Notes: generated from the sequence alone by a model not told the origin. Shown: positions 10,801 through 25,090, counted from the first letter of the stretch. The stretch is DNA of 64,000 nucleotides from Paramacrobiotus metropolitanus (GCF_019649055.1 NW_026570226.1:1-64000); one strand, 5' to 3'. Program-made: numbers and translations.

Positions 10801-13800
10801 GCAAGTCAAATTAATGATGCGCATCTTCACATGTACAGACTGCAGATGCAAAGGAAAGCATAACGGACGTGAGCCTATAAAAAATGCTCATCTATCATGA
10901 TCATGTCCATCTCTTGGAAAATATGCAGGCGTTAACAATTTAGTCCACATTTATCGACTGGCTGTACGATATCTAGTACTTACAGCATGCGTGCGCCATG
11001 TACCGCATTAAATCATGTGTGTCATTTTTGATAATCATACAATATGTACTTTTAAAATTTATGAATTAGGGGAACGGTTACCTTTTTTTGTAACCACCCA
11101 CATCATGTACGAATCATGAGCCATCAAGTGGTTTGTGATTGTAAAAAATTAAAAAATTCAACACCTTCTTTTGGTGTCATGCTACAAGATTGGACAGAAA
11201 ATTAAAACTATCATCTCCAATAGTGGATGAAATAAAGGTGTGGTTCGTGAGCATTACTGCATACATGTTCACAAAGGTCACCGGGAAAGGTGCCGGTACT
11301 CGAATCACGCGAAGAGGCATGTTGTCAATAACATGTTCCATGGGGCCGCCTGGAGTGACCGACGACGTGACTAATAATATCATTTTTAAATCTGAACAAC
11401 CTCTAAAGCATTATTCTAATTCAATAACACCATTTTAACACTTTAACTCAAGAGCTGGTCAGCTTGAATCTGGTAAGTACTTGATTCTGGAAAACATTTC
11501 CACTACATACGTCACTTGTAAGCATATTGTGGTACAGTGACTACAGTCACAGAAATACGTTCTTGTCTCCGAGTTTTTACATAAGTACTGTACGCAAAGT
11601 ACTGAATGTAGAAATTTGATTGTGACCCATTGTAATGACACTGTTAGTGTGAACAGTGATTACTACGGATCACAATAAAATTACTGTACTGCAATTACAG
11701 TACAGTACAGACCATGTGTATTAGAGAGTCGGCGGTATCCGCCGTAAACCGTAAAACGGGCACCGTTTTTAATTAAAAATACAGAGTTAGACAGAGCGTG
11801 TGTCTAACGAATTTCTGTCTGCTCCCTTGATTAAATGCGTTTTACGGCGCCCGGTTGCTTCCCCAGGCGGACGTCGCCGACTCACTATTGTATGTACTAC
11901 TATGTAGTGTGTATTGCTACGTGTTGTAATTTTAAAAGCGCATTTACGTAATTATGGCATTTTGTACTGTGAATTGACAATAACATTATTAAAAAATAGA
12001 TTATAGATTGTAAACTTTGTTGGCTTTTGCTCTGCAAATATACAGAGTACGAACTCACGAACTCGTTCCCTGTGTTCGCACGTTTGGAACTGATTAACTC
12101 CAAACTGTAGAATAGTACTGTAATTTCGACAGCGTAAGTAATTCGCATTTGTTTCCTGTTGAAACGTAAAGAAACAACTGCAAGAATAATCTGACCATAC
12201 TGGGAAAATTAATACTGCAGAGATTTTTGATTGATGAAGTTAGTGAATGTAGTCATGCGATAAATGGTAGTTAATTATGAATTGTAACTGATGGGAATTT
12301 CTGAATCGCCAGATATCATCGACAGCGACTAATGTGAGAACGTGCTGATAAGTCAGCCGGATACTGCCACGTGTCGACATCCTTCTAATCCTATACGGCG
12401 AATTGTCCTATTAATCTGCTTAATTACAGTATGTGTTGGATTCTGTTAAGAATCGGTCGCTACACAGCACAAAAATTAGTAAAATTGCTACAAGGTTTTA
12501 ACAGTTAAGGTCAGCAGTATAGCATAGGGAACCTGTAAGCAACTTAAAGTAAGTAATATCAGAAAAGCATTAGGTGTTGCTTGTCGGGCCGTCGCTGAGC
12601 ATCATAATATGCATAATGACATTGGAGTAAGGAAAGGCACAATAATACCATATCAGAAACAGTTATAGTCAATATTTCATTTCCGAAAGAGGCAAACAAG
12701 TGATCTTAAGAGCACTTACGCTCGACCTCTTCGGAAGCCAGGACAACAAGCGTATGCTTCGTCCAGTCTATGGACGCTACAGCAAACTAAAAATTAAAGA
12801 GCTCGGCCTAAACAAAATTCCAAAGTGCACGACATTACTTATTATCCACGCCATTAGTTCATATAGTTTTTTAGCAAATACATTTATGGGTGAACAGATC
12901 ATCGCTGTATATTTTAGCACTGTTTAATTCAAAATACCTATAACGACTAATTTTATGTGGTCTGCTTTCGAAAAATCTGAATGATTTACTTATTCATCTA
13001 CGAGTAGTTAACCAATTGATAATTTGTCGTTCATTGACCATTCGAAATTTTAATCCAACACCGCTACGGTTAAAGGAAACGAATTTTAGCGGCTGGAATC
13101 AGTAGGTTGAAATGGATTCTTTTATGATGCCGGTTCCGAATATCTCAGCTTGGGGTCCAGATGAGACCAAACAGACGCTATCCCCGCAGCGCTTTGCATA
13201 TGGCCGGTAAAACGCATCTTTCTTTTGTTGGACAGTCGAATGGAGGTTCGGACAGAAGGTGCGAAAGCTACCGAATACCCACCTAATTCCATTCAGGTAG
13301 CACTGCATTCGCTTCAGCGAGGCGCTGTAATCACCCTCTCAGTGGGATATTTTAGCTGGATCAGGTTTCTTCGCGTTATATTCAAATTAGCTTCATTAAA
13401 CGATGATATTCCCACGCGTAATAATCGCACGCCATCAGCCGGTGTGCAGACGCAAACTTTCAGTGGGCTGAACCGATAACCAAAATTACCCACTGGTCAT
13501 ATTATCCGCAAACACCGAAGTATTTATGAGGGTAGAGCAGCTTGGCACGTCAAGTTAATATACTGCATACGAACCAATTTCACAAATTATACTTAAGATT
13601 TTCAACATGTTTTAGCTGAAATTTTTGACTGATAAAATAACTGGTGTGGGAAAATAATGGCAGTGTGAAGTTTTTGGCTGTAGTTCAGTCCGTCCTACTG
13701 AACTAAAGTACATCCTACAATGGTTTTAATTTTTAGTTTTCATATACTACAGTGGTTTTGTTGTTATTTAGGATTAATGTTCTCTTCACCTAACTTCGAG

Positions 13801-14641
13801 TACCTCAAGTGTTTGTCTGCTCAATGAGTAATTTAAACTAAACTAGTATTAATATATATTGCAGAAAACAGCTCTTTTTCTTACGTACCAGTTGAATATG
13901 TGGCTATCATTTGCTTCTTTATATATGTGACCCATAGCGTCGGGTGCTATCAAAGAGATCTTATCTTCTAAGAAAATTTTATAAAATTTTATGCTGATAG
14001 AATTGAATTGAATAAAGAACTTAATTTTAGCCGATTCGTGAAAATTGTTGCCGTTCTCGTACTACTTGCTCACTTTTAACGATAAATACATATTGTAGCC
14101 TTGTAGGCAAACGGATTCTCTCGCACAAACAGAAATCCTATTAGAACGATTTGTTGTGCATGTGCTAATTAGCTACGTATAGTCTGTATAGATATATACA
14201 TACAAATGCAATCGGATTACCTTTACACTATTATTTTTACTATTAATAAAATAACATTTCTGACAACTTCGTAACCCGTAACTCGAAGTTGAGATAATTA
14301 TGGAACCGATCACAAGTTTACGAACTGAGCATTATAGCCGTAGACAGGGCGTGACTGTCGGTGCGGCTTTCAGTCATGATTCGCCCACTCGTCATTCAGC
14401 TGTTCCCGCTCGTAAAAACGCCAATCTGTAATCGTTTGGATACGATCAGGCAGTTCATAAAAGCGGCTTGGCCGTAGCAGCATGAATAACTGACATTGGC
14501 ATTTCGTATTTTCGAAGGGCAGCAAAACCTTGCATGCAGTCCAAAAAGTGTAAAAAGCATGATTCTGTTCCGCCAACCCGACTATTGTGGCGAATATTGT
14601 GGCGAAACTGCTTGATTGTGGCGGTATAACCAACGGTCAGC
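7835..14641. other. 6.8 kb region without recognisable genes
   Basis: AT-rich intergenic DNA. A poly(A) signal candidate for the acid phosphatase gene is AATAAA at 8370-8375. TATA-like boxes at about 9434 (TATAAAAG) and 9838 (TATATAAG) could mark unannotated transcripts, but no coding exon follows either. Open frames are under 90 codons and show no family resemblance. The only structured element found is the MITE-like unit at 11726-11883. Confidence 0.5.
11726..11883. mobile_element. MITE-like element with terminal inverted repeats
   Basis: The ends are inverted copies: GAGTCGGCG, three bases, then TCCGCC at the left, mirrored by GGCGGA, three bases, then CGCCGACTC at the right. The unit is about 158 bp, non-coding and GC-rich at both ends. 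It contains an internal hairpin, GTTAGACA...TGTCTAAC. A target-site duplication could not be defined. Just upstream lies a small CTGTACTG...CAGTACAG palindrome that may belong to the same unit. Confidence 0.5.
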
Positions 14642-17600
14642 ATGTTTCGAACTTCCGGACACTCTCCGTATCGATCGTTGCTGGTGGATATCAAACCGGC
14701 ATCTGAGCCACTAACCTTTCCGGATGCACTTTATATTACACCGGATTCTTTGCTCGCCAGCATAAAAAGTGGCTGTGTCCGTCTTCCGGTGATTCATCTG
14801 CGAAAACGTGTTAATCAAGACGATCAATCCAGAAGGAAGCTGACAACTCTTGTGCAGTCGGCTTTTGTAATTGCACTGCTAATTCTCGTATTATGCTTTT
14901 TGTCCTATTGTTTTCTCCTGTATGTGGATTATATTCCAAGACGACATAAACATATCATCGAAGTGTATAGCTGGTCAGCATTATGGAATTCTGGAATCGT
15001 CGATAGCGACACAGCCGCAGATGAAATCCCTAGTGTATCGTTTCCAGCGAGATCTGACCCAGAGCACCGGCTGACCGTTGACAATCAGTCCCTAAAGACT
15101 GCTCGTCGACTACCACAAGCTTTAATCATTGGCGTTAAAAAGGGAGGCACCCGGGCATTACTGGAGTACATTAGGATGCATCCACAAGTGCGAGCACCTG
15201 GAGCGGAAATGCACTTTTTCGATCGACACTATGAGCGTGGCATTGAGTGGTACAGGTGCGTGCTTATTCACAGTAAACAAAGTGTGCTACCTAATTAATA
15301 TGAACCGATAACGAAACCACAAAAATTTCGCACCACGTTTTGCAAACGTGCAGATTACCTAAAAGGGGATAAAAGTGGTTCTAGCGCGGAAGCGAACAGT
15401 CTTGTAAAACTTTGAAAATAATTTTTTCTAACCCCTTATTAAAACTTTAGGATCTAGAAAAAGTATTATATATAGCAATTAAAATGAGCTAGCGTTAATC
15501 AGACTAGCAATGACCTTAACCGATTGCTGTTTGCAAAAATAGCTTGGTTGGATCAACTTGGATGACACAGTCATTTCATGTCTATGAATAAGACTGAAAA
15601 CTGGCTTTGGCTCCAGCTAATTAGTTTAATAAGCAAGCGCTGAACATAACGGTGAATGAGTAGCGTGTGCGCTCTACAATTATAACTGGGAAATAACTCT
15701 TTGTAGCCGCGACGCCGATTATGACTCTTTGCACCATATGCTAATTTTTGCGAAGGAGCAGTCTAGCGGCATTATTTTCTCACTTGTACGCGGCACTAGC
15801 TAGACGGAGATATGTGGATAGTCACTTAAGGTGAATACTTTAGGATGGCAAAGCGAAATGGGATACTTTGAGTAATAGTTTGCATGCCTCAAGCACCTTG
15901 ACTGACCACTGTCCGATTAAATGACTGATAAGAGTCACAAGTCACTTGGTTAGTCAAGCGGTAAGTTTGCTAAAGCAAGATTAACTGAACCGGTGTGTCA
16001 GAGCCGGTAGCGCGGAGAAAAGGGTGCATGTTAATCTTCCAAACGGTCATTTATCCTCCGAGATAATGAAAAATGTATGCAGTACAACTACTGCCGGTGG
16101 ATTCCTGCAGCCGGCATCCGTTCACCAAAACGTTTCAGTTAAAAATCCCTGCTTATGCCAGAACGGAACTTGACAGGGCACGTGTCTAGATTTTTGCAAA
16201 CTAGATATTGAAGAGTTAATACTGTTTAGAAACATTCAGGTCAAGCCAATCTAGACCCTGTCATATCCAGACTGAAATTTATCCGATGGCTTTTTTAATC
16301 TAAATAAATTGGTTATTATCTACCATAACGCAGAATTTTACGACTTTTCAAAATTTTTTGATGATTGATAATTCGCATACCGGATTGTAACAGCCTTTGT
16401 CCTTATGGGTAGGATTTATAATAGCATCTGAACAATACAAAGACTTTTGTTAAATAAAAATATAAAACCTCGATGATGAGAAAATTAAAGTGCTTCCATT
16501 TTAAACAGCGCAGCTGCAGTTTGTTAAGTTGAGTTGCAATCTTGCTGACAAACTTATCTGAAATATGACTTATTGCCATAGCATTCGAATTTGTGCGCGT
16601 ATTAATGCTGCAAGCTGCAAGGACGCCATCCCCTGTTGAGATAATCTTTGCAGGTTGGAAGCTGTATATTCCGAAAGCCGCAGATCACTGCAGGTCGCTC
16701 AGTATGCATAGAATATATTGCTCCGGGATACCCATATGTATTTCCCAAGGCAAAATGTATTAGAGATCAAAGCTAGCAATAAGGTACACACAGTGGACAT
16801 GATTCTGGCTGTATTTAAGAAAGTGATCGGAATTTCGTGTGAGCAGTGTGTGGTCACTTTTCGCCTGCCGAAAATTAATAGCTTCGGACATTGGCGTAAA
16901 CTGTAATCATGTAACCTTGTGCTAGATTGACCGGCGTGAAGCAGCTGTTTATGTTGATTGGAATTTCTTCACCACCAGTATATTTATCGCTTCTGTGCGT
17001 TACGTCGACTATCTTGAAGGATGTGCAATATAGTGGTGTAAGGCTGCGTCTCGAAGATATTTAAGTTTTCAAACTGACCGGAAAAGCGGTCTGATTAACA
17101 TGTGCCCGCTCAGCTCGTTGTTGTTGCCGGGCGGCCAGCAAATGAACTTTGATTAAAACTTGGGCTAAAATCAGGCCATATTGGTCAATCCAGTCCTTAT
17201 GTAGTGTGCATGGGATTGACGGGAGCAAATCTTGTAAGCAATCGTGTAAAACATCGATCCGATTTAATCTTGCGTAAACTCGTTCCCTCTTAATGCCCAT
17301 CTGCAAAAAGTATTTCTTAATTCTTCCAGATGATCCTCCGGCCGGTTAACTCCCTGCCTCTCTCCTGTCACGTACATCCACTAGGTCAAAATTCATCAAA
17401 TAAGAAAAAATATCGTCGCAAATAAAAGGCAAAAAGCACACAGCACCCAAAGGGGCAATAAGCGACACAAAAAAGGTTCCTCGAAGCCGAATAGCATTTT
17501 GCTGTCGGTACTTCTATGCAATCAAAATTGTGCTGCTAATGATATCTGAATTATTTGTGGTGAAGCTAAAATTAATGCAGAATTTCATTTTGGATGCACA

Positions 17601-20600
17601 CTCATTAAACAGGCTAGTAGCCTTGGATTCAGTTTTGACTGACCACTCATCCGCCAGAACAAAGATCGAATTCGTTATTATGAATAGGTCTTGAAACGAG
17701 ACGCAAGAGCCCTTATGTGTTTATTCAATAATCCTGTTAATCTTATCGCTATACAAGCTGACCATATGCGAAGCTTATTAAATATTAATGATGGACAGGA
17801 AGAGCGAACTAAGCTTCCGGTTTGTCCGTTTCCTGAAGCAAAGTACATTTAATATTAATGTCTTAGTGTCCCTTTCATGCAGTGCCTACAATATCCGTGC
17901 GCTGTACCACGCACGAAATACACAAGTTAAACATTTATAAGGTTGATAAATCCTTTCCGTTTTTTATTTGTTTCAAAATGCTTGTGTTATTGCCAAATAA
18001 ATGTCTATCAGTTTTATGTATAGAAGTAACGCAAATATCTGTAGATGCGCACAGTGTAGACGATTTCGCCTGTATTTGGAAATCTGGAACGTCAAAGTGA
18101 TCAGCTGAGCATGCATGGCAAACACATCAGAAGTGATGGATGACGGCATGCATGTGTGTGTACTGCATACCGAGTCGGATATTCTTTTCATAATTCGTGA
18201 TGCCCTACTGTACATTCTGCAGTCGCAAATATACTTAAAAAGACCCTTTTGATATTTGGTAGAAATTTGGAAGTTATGTTCGCTAGTTAGCATGTCCCAA
18301 ATGGGTGGTGAAGTGCGGAAAGTGATTTCTTTATTACCGCCCCGGCCAACTGGATAAAAAAAGAATCGACAAGTATGCTTGTCATTTGCAGTTCATAATG
18401 CGCTTTCATTGATAATATATTACACCCGATTTTTCGGAAAAGTAGGATACTATCTGCTTTATGAGAAGTAAAAATTTGATGGGGATAACCTCAGTGAGAA
18501 ATAATGTGTTTAAATGCATAATATTTCTCCAGTATTATTTGTCAAAAAATATTTAATTTCTTTTCCGGTCTGTTGCTTTGCAAATTATACGAAAACGGCC
18601 AAGAGGGCTTATTTAAACCGTATTTACAGCCGACTTGTTAATCTTCGGCGGCAGTGCAGTTTATGATTTTTCTGTCTTGAGCAAATGTTTACATTTGAAA
18701 TGTATCAATAACATAAACTTGGTCGAAAAATTACCGAGTCAGCCTTCAAATATCGATATGGTCGATTTGGTTGGTAACCGTATCCCATAATCCAATAATT
18801 TGATCTGACGTGCCGTAGCCGAGTAAAGTGCCGGTTTAACTTTGACAAAAAAGTGCTCCCACTACCCATCAAATGAACGACGACATTTCATGAATAGTCG
18901 ACCGGCAAAAAATTTTAGTGAATATACATATTAAACGAGCCAGAAGCAATTGTACGTTTTTTGTTCACTTGAACACGCGCAGATAATTCGTTGTTTGAGG
19001 AGATCAGTATCTCGAACACAATACGACGATCATGACTGTCAGAAAGGTGGAATAATTTACGGCATCAGTCGAAGTCTGGAGATTGACATTGATATTACAA
19101 AGTAATACTTTTGCAATAACAAAATAAATTTTAGTCGATTTATAAAACTAATAATTATAGATGTACCAACCACATATTTTGAGACACATGAACGATGCAC
19201 CTGCGTGTCGTAGCTTATGTACCGAGTGCTTATCGTTCTCCACCGTGCGTACCTTCCATATGCACTTTCTCATTAATTTTTGCAATTGGATTATGTTCAG
19301 TATAGCCGTGCGTTTTTCATTAACCCTAAATTTTAATTTTAACCAAATATTCGTGCAAAGTGCAAGTACATTCGCAATTACTGCATGATTACCAACTTAT
19401 TGCAGTATTGAGGTATATTTAATTTAACAGAGCTAAACCGCAGTTTTGCATTTTGTCGATAATCACAATTGTGGGAATAATGTCAAACGCAAACTGCTTA
19501 GGCTTCTAGGTGGGATGCTAAACAAATTTCGATGCCGGTGGGCCACTTTGCCCCGCTGACTTAATAGTCCTTGCTGGCAGTATATATTGCAAATAGAGTG
19601 GATGTGGCCCAAGTTTATTTCGTTAATGTTCCTGCTGGGATCAAGTATCGTCCTACGACTATCTATCCAGTCGAGAAGGAATTTTTAGGGCATCGTCGTG
19701 ATTATTTCCCGGCACGACCGCCTGCTAAATTTCATGACCATTTTGGGATTTCACTAAGTTATTCCCACACGAAACCCTGACGGAAAATAAATCGATTAAC
19801 CACATCATGATGTCCATCCTTAGAAACATAACGCTCTATCATTTTTTCAAAGGATTCATCCAGTTGTCCGCAATAAGAAACAACATAACATTTATTGCGG
19901 CATCTGTGAATTACATCACTTTTTTGTGATTGTGAGATATCTTGTAGCCCGTTGAATGCAGAAGACACAGTATGTATTGCAGGAAGAACGATTGTTATCA
20001 AAAGATATGAAACCGCAGCCGCTCTATCATTGTCAAACTTTCCAGCCAACGAAACAAAGCTAATTTTGTGATGAAGTCCTAAGTGGATCGTAAGTGTTGT
20101 TAAGATGACTGGCATTATGCTAATCCTTTTTGTCTAGCGCTCAAGCATTTGTTGGAAGCAAACAGTATTCCTTTCTATCGTATGCGGTCAATCAGTGATT
20201 TTAGCGGTGATTTTCCCACTTCATAATCCTTCGCGTAGCCGCCGATGCCGGTAGCGAAAGGGAAAGGGCGTCCTGTCGCCATTTATATTGACATGCACAG
20301 ATAACTTTTTTTTAACTTACCAAAGATTCAACTTGTTTATTTGTACCGGTTTCTGTTTTGTACTTGCTATAATAACATAAGCAATTAAAGTAGCTGTATA
20401 TTATTATTTTACTTTGGATGCATTTCTTCTTACAATTAATTGATTGGTTTGTTTTATTGTGCCGGCCTAACTCGTACATTGTACTGACTGCACATATCAT
20501 CATAAACTAGTAGGGAAACTACTCAAGCCTCCATTATTTAAAAAGTTTACTATTTCCGAAAGTTACGCACGCCCATATATTACTATTTGGAGGAATGGCT

Positions 20601-22067
20601 TGAATGTTATACCGACTTGCAGCTACAGTGCACAAATATACATTAATATTATGTGCACATGTTCCTTCGGTCAATATCGTAATCGATTTGCCCATAGTAT
20701 TGCTAATTTTCTTTATAGTTTGTACAAACAAATGTGTAAATACGGAACTTCATTAACGTTGAACGGGTCATATCCAATCGGCTAGGGTGTCGGTATCGAC
20801 CTTTGTGCTCGTAAGTGGCTTGACGTGTACCAGACGTGAACTGCAATGACCACTTAATTACACACCTACTTCTCACAATGCCGTAACTTTATGAAAAGTG
20901 TGTAAAAAGCAGCATAAGCGTTAGCATTGGCTAACAATAAATAATAACTTATTAACATAAAAAACGCATGAGCGGTGTTTTTTTATGCCATTGCAACAGT
21001 TTTATCGCTTTATTATCTAAATTTAAATTCGTTTCAAGCGTCTACAAATAACATGATCAGGAGTTCGTCTAACTGCGCAGATTATAGCATGCATGGTGCA
21101 AGGTTGTATGTAGGCGTACAACGAGAAAACCATTTAACAAAAAAATCTGGCAACCAAAACCTATCTATGCAGTACAAGAATCAGTACGTAGGACAAAAAT
21201 TAATGTGTAAAGAAAACCATTGTTTCACTTGTTTATGACAGAAAATATGAATATATTTAAACGAGTATTTAAATATTATCTGTATAATTGGCTCATTTAT
21301 TGCTGGACTAGAATACTTTTTGCTATCATGTTAAGTACGAGTAGCAATGAACGGTGTTAAATGTTGTACTTGTTTGTTCATTCAAGCAACCGTTGTCGAC
21401 AATTAATCACTTAACTAACACTATCGCTGGTGTTATGATTTGCAGAAACCAAATGCCGCTGACAGATGAGAGTATGGTAACACTAGAGAAGACACCCAGT
21501 TATTTTGTCACCGACGACGCCCCGGCGCGCATCTACGAGATGAACGCCAAGATGAAACTGATCATCGTCGTCCGGGATCCCATCACACGTGCCATTAGCG
21601 ACTACACCCAGGCGCGCAGTAAGGGCCGCTCCACGCGCTCCTTCGACGAGATGGCCTTCTATTCCAACGGTACACACCGGCTGATTGACACCTCGTGGGG
21701 GGCACTGCGTATTGGACTGTACGCCCGGCACACCGCCAAGTGGCTGGAGTATTTCCCCGCGGCGCAACTGCTCTTTGTCAGCGGTGAGGGCCTCATCGCC
21801 GATCCAGCGGGGGAGATGGCGCGAGTGCAGGCCTTTCTGCAGTTGGACCGGCTGGTGACGGGGGAGCATTTCTACTATGACCCCGTTAAAAAATTCCCCT
21901 GCCTGATCCGGCCGGATGCACCGGTGCGGCCGCGCTGTCTGGGCAAATCTAAAGGTCGTCCACATCCCCACATCCATCCGGATGTGATTGGGCAATTGCG
22001 TGATTTTTATAAGCCCCATAACCGAGAGTTTTATTCGATGGTGGAGCAGGATTTTCAATGGCTATAG
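14642..22067 (+). CDS. Heparan sulfate glucosamine 3-O-sulfotransferase (HS3ST3/5/6-like)
   Basis: Two exons, 14642-15255 and 21446-22067, join in phase across a 6.19 kb intron (AG|GTGCGT ... TTTGCAG) to 411 residues. It is a type II Golgi membrane protein: a cytoplasmic tail of about 69 residues, a hydrophobic anchor at about 70-96, a stem, then the sulfotransferase domain. The PAPS-binding loop KKGGTRA is at about 166-172, and the catalytic-base Glu is in [14 protein letters not shown] (about Glu189). Exon 2 carries EKTPSYFVT, the 3'-phosphate motif [17 protein letters not shown] and [14 protein letters not shown]. The enzyme transfers sulfate from PAPS to the 3-OH of glucosamine in heparan sulfate. 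The FVSGE and DPAGE motifs and the PHFFD-like loop resemble the HS3ST3/5/6 group more than HS3ST1, but subtype is not settled. The anchor segment is unusually far from the N-terminus. Confidence 0.93.
15256..21445. other. Long HS3ST intron, no firm nested gene
   Basis: 6.19 kb AT-rich intron. The longest frame is on the minus strand at 19759-20115 (118 codons, ATG start, one hydrophobic segment). It has no recognised family and may be chance or a remnant. Nothing else in the intron shows coding character. No repeats long enough to report were found by eye. Confidence 0.4.
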
Positions 22068-25000
22068 CAATAAATGGCCCACTTTTAACAATATTGTCAA
22101 TATTCTAATACAGAATGAAAATTGATGTGTCTACTTCGCACTCGATCCTGCCAAATTTAAACGCCTTTATACAGTTAATTTGTCTGTGCAGGTTTTTTCC
22201 AAAGTTTTGCTGTTGCCGAAATATGTCTATATGAAAGTGCAATTAAAATTCATGATAGAAATCCGATATCGCTATTATATTTCCGGGATATGACAAAGGG
22301 AAGCAGATTTGCGCCAGTTAAATCTGACGCGCGATACGTATCTGTGTCTACAGCTGTCATCCGCTCGCCGGCTGAATTATTCAGCGTTAGCCGGGCCACT
22401 GTATGCGCACTGCGCAGGTCGGGGATTGTTGACGCTCTAAAGCGGGAACGATAGGGCCCCGTATTTTGTTTTAAGTAGATGCTTATGATAAACATCCCAA
22501 CCGATTTTCTGATATCATCTTACATGGAAGGAGAGGCGCTTATGTCGGGAAGGTGAAGCTGTAGCAGACGGCATATTATTATTCCTATTCTGCCGGTTTG
22601 AAAATTTGTGGAACAGATGTACTTATTTGGGTGCAATACAGAATTATACGATGTTTACATAATTTCCAATAAAATTAAACTGTTGGGGTTTACGTTTCTG
22701 TTTACAGGATTTTATTATTTCCGAATCGCCAGTTATGTAATTCCAGATCAATGCAATTTGGTTATGCAACCATGCAACTGGAAACCAAAAACAGAAACGA
22801 CGAAAATGTGATTTTGTAAAAGTTAGCCGGTGAGTTTCAGGCATCAACTACAAAATTTCAGGCATCAAATTCGCGTCGATCCGGCAATTTGTTAGCGAAA
22901 ATTCCGCAGGACAATAGCACCGTAACACGTACATTCAGTTCTTAAAATTAATGGCAGAACTAGTGCTGACGCAGCCGGCTGTTGTTAGTCGGACTCTGGA
23001 GCAATAATACACCGATAATTTCGCTACTGTACTTTCACAGAATATTACCTACGTATGTTTGATTATCGCCACATCATATTTTACTTTTTTATTTTAGTAA
23101 ATCGTTTTATTATGATGTGACGCATTCCACAAAAGGATTGGAGGAGTGTGCATCTGTCAAATGCAGTGAAGATCGCATTTTGACCCACTGAACAAAAGCG
23201 TCTTAATACGACCGATGCAACAACTATAAGCGGAAAGCATTTGTGTACCGAATCAGATCGTTTCGCTTGATTTAGCGTTAATTATTCTATAATAAAGTTG
23301 ATAACTGTCTAGTGATTTCGCAGAGAGATTTCCCGGAAGCCAGTTTAAAATCTCTATTATTTTCTAAAGTTCTGTTTGTTGCTGATTTGACGGGATAGCA
23401 TATCCAGCGTAGTTGTGCACAGTGTGCGGTTGGACTGACTTCCTGTTGGAAAAAGGCCCCATACATGTGACGTGATTGAACTGGTCAGTCAGCCAAGCGG
23501 AATTAGGATTTATTAATCCGTTTCGACAATAAAATGAACCGTCGGGAAACCGATGCATCAATCAAAAACCACTTCCCATCCATTCGGAGGCCAGCTGACC
23601 GGTAGCCGCGGCGGCTGTTTCCATATACTCCACTTTACGAGAAATCCCGGCTTCCTCTGGTCACAAAGTCAATGTCTGGGAATGGCACATTTTCGACCGA
23701 AGATGGCAGGGACATAAAACCAATGCCCCGCACCAATTACGGAAGTATTCTGCAGTACTTAGTGGCCAGTGCTCTCCTTTAATCGCCAAATAGGGCATAA
23801 ATATGTTAATGCAGTGGAGGTTTGGCGAGAAGCGCTCAAATCAAATCGAAAATTATTTACGTGACCTACCGCTTAATGAATAGAAGTTCTCGTACTGCAG
23901 TTATCTAACCGCATCAGGATTTAGCTTTTAGTAATTTAAATAAAAGTGTCATTCAATTAAGGTTAATTTTGGTGAATTGCCAAAGCTAAACAGCTTTGCC
24001 GTGCGACATAATTCAGCAACATACCGCAAGTAACTACTGTATACCGCAAGTTGCCGATAAGCTGGTTAACCATGTTAATGAATAATCCTGTACATTTTTG
24101 TCATTTTCAGCTTTAGCACAAATCAGAATAAATCGAGCTAAACATTTTGTAGGTTCGTGAATGCATGCACCTAGCTGGGAACATTAAAGGTTGCACTGAT
24201 TTGTATTGCCAATACAAATCATCAGCTGGTGATGAATGTTAGCAATCAACAATTAAGTAATGGGAATGACAAAATTACGGTCGATCAAAATCTTGCTTAT
24301 GATTGTGCCGGCATCTTACGATGTACGCGGCTCCCACAATCGAGTCTGGAATGAGGTACGTAAGTAGTAATTCAGATTAGTCGCACCGGCGACAGCTCTC
24401 CAAAGTTGCAGCGAAAATTGCTTTTCAAAATTAAAGAAAACTCTTGAGGATCGTAGAAGGTTGTGACCACTTCATGTTGCAACGCCAAACGTCTTCGCCA
24501 AAGCATTCTGAAGCGGGTAGTCAAGCTAAGCCGGAAGGGCTCAACTTATCACTGAAGAACAAAACAAACTTAACGCTGAAATACTAGTATCTCTAATTTC
24601 CAAGTGGGCAGCACTGGTTATAACGGCCAGTATTTCTGAAGTGCAACAGCACTTCTACATCCACCCGTGATATCCAGTTACTTATTTTTACGAATTGTCT
24701 TCCACGATAAACGCTGACCAGTGGCCACGCTAAAAGGTAATATTTGAGCCGTCAGCCTGTCTCAGACTTGTATGATAGTAACAAAACAAAGTAAATTTCA
24801 AAATAATATTATAGTAAGCCATTCAAGAAAATTGATTACGAATTCTAGCAAGATACGCAGCGAAACATATACGGAAATATTTTTGTTGATAGTATTTTGT
24901 TGTTACAATAAGCAACGCTGAGTTATCTCTTTTGAAGAATTTTTGTTACTAATAACGATGCAAACACTGATTCGCAAGAAACTCCTTAAAAGTCAGTGAA

Positions 25001-25090
25001 ACAACAAATAAACCAGGACTACAAAAATGATCCACTAAACTGTCAATTCACTTAAAACAAGGAACGAGACACTAGAAGTCAGTAGTCAAG
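22068..25090. other. 3 kb spacer without recognisable genes
   Basis: This is the space between the HS3ST stop codon and the CCT7 stop codon, which converge. All frames are under 85 codons and unrecognised. It contains the perfect palindrome listed at 24198-24220 and a small direct repeat (ATACCGCAAGT) near 24020-24050. Nothing else is evident. Confidence 0.45.
24198..24220. repeat. Perfect 11-bp palindrome with 1-nt centre
   Basis: GATTTGTATTG is followed by a single C and its exact reverse complement CAATACAAATC. It stands alone in intergenic DNA. It may be a protein-binding palindrome or the relic of an inverted duplication. Confidence 0.5.
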
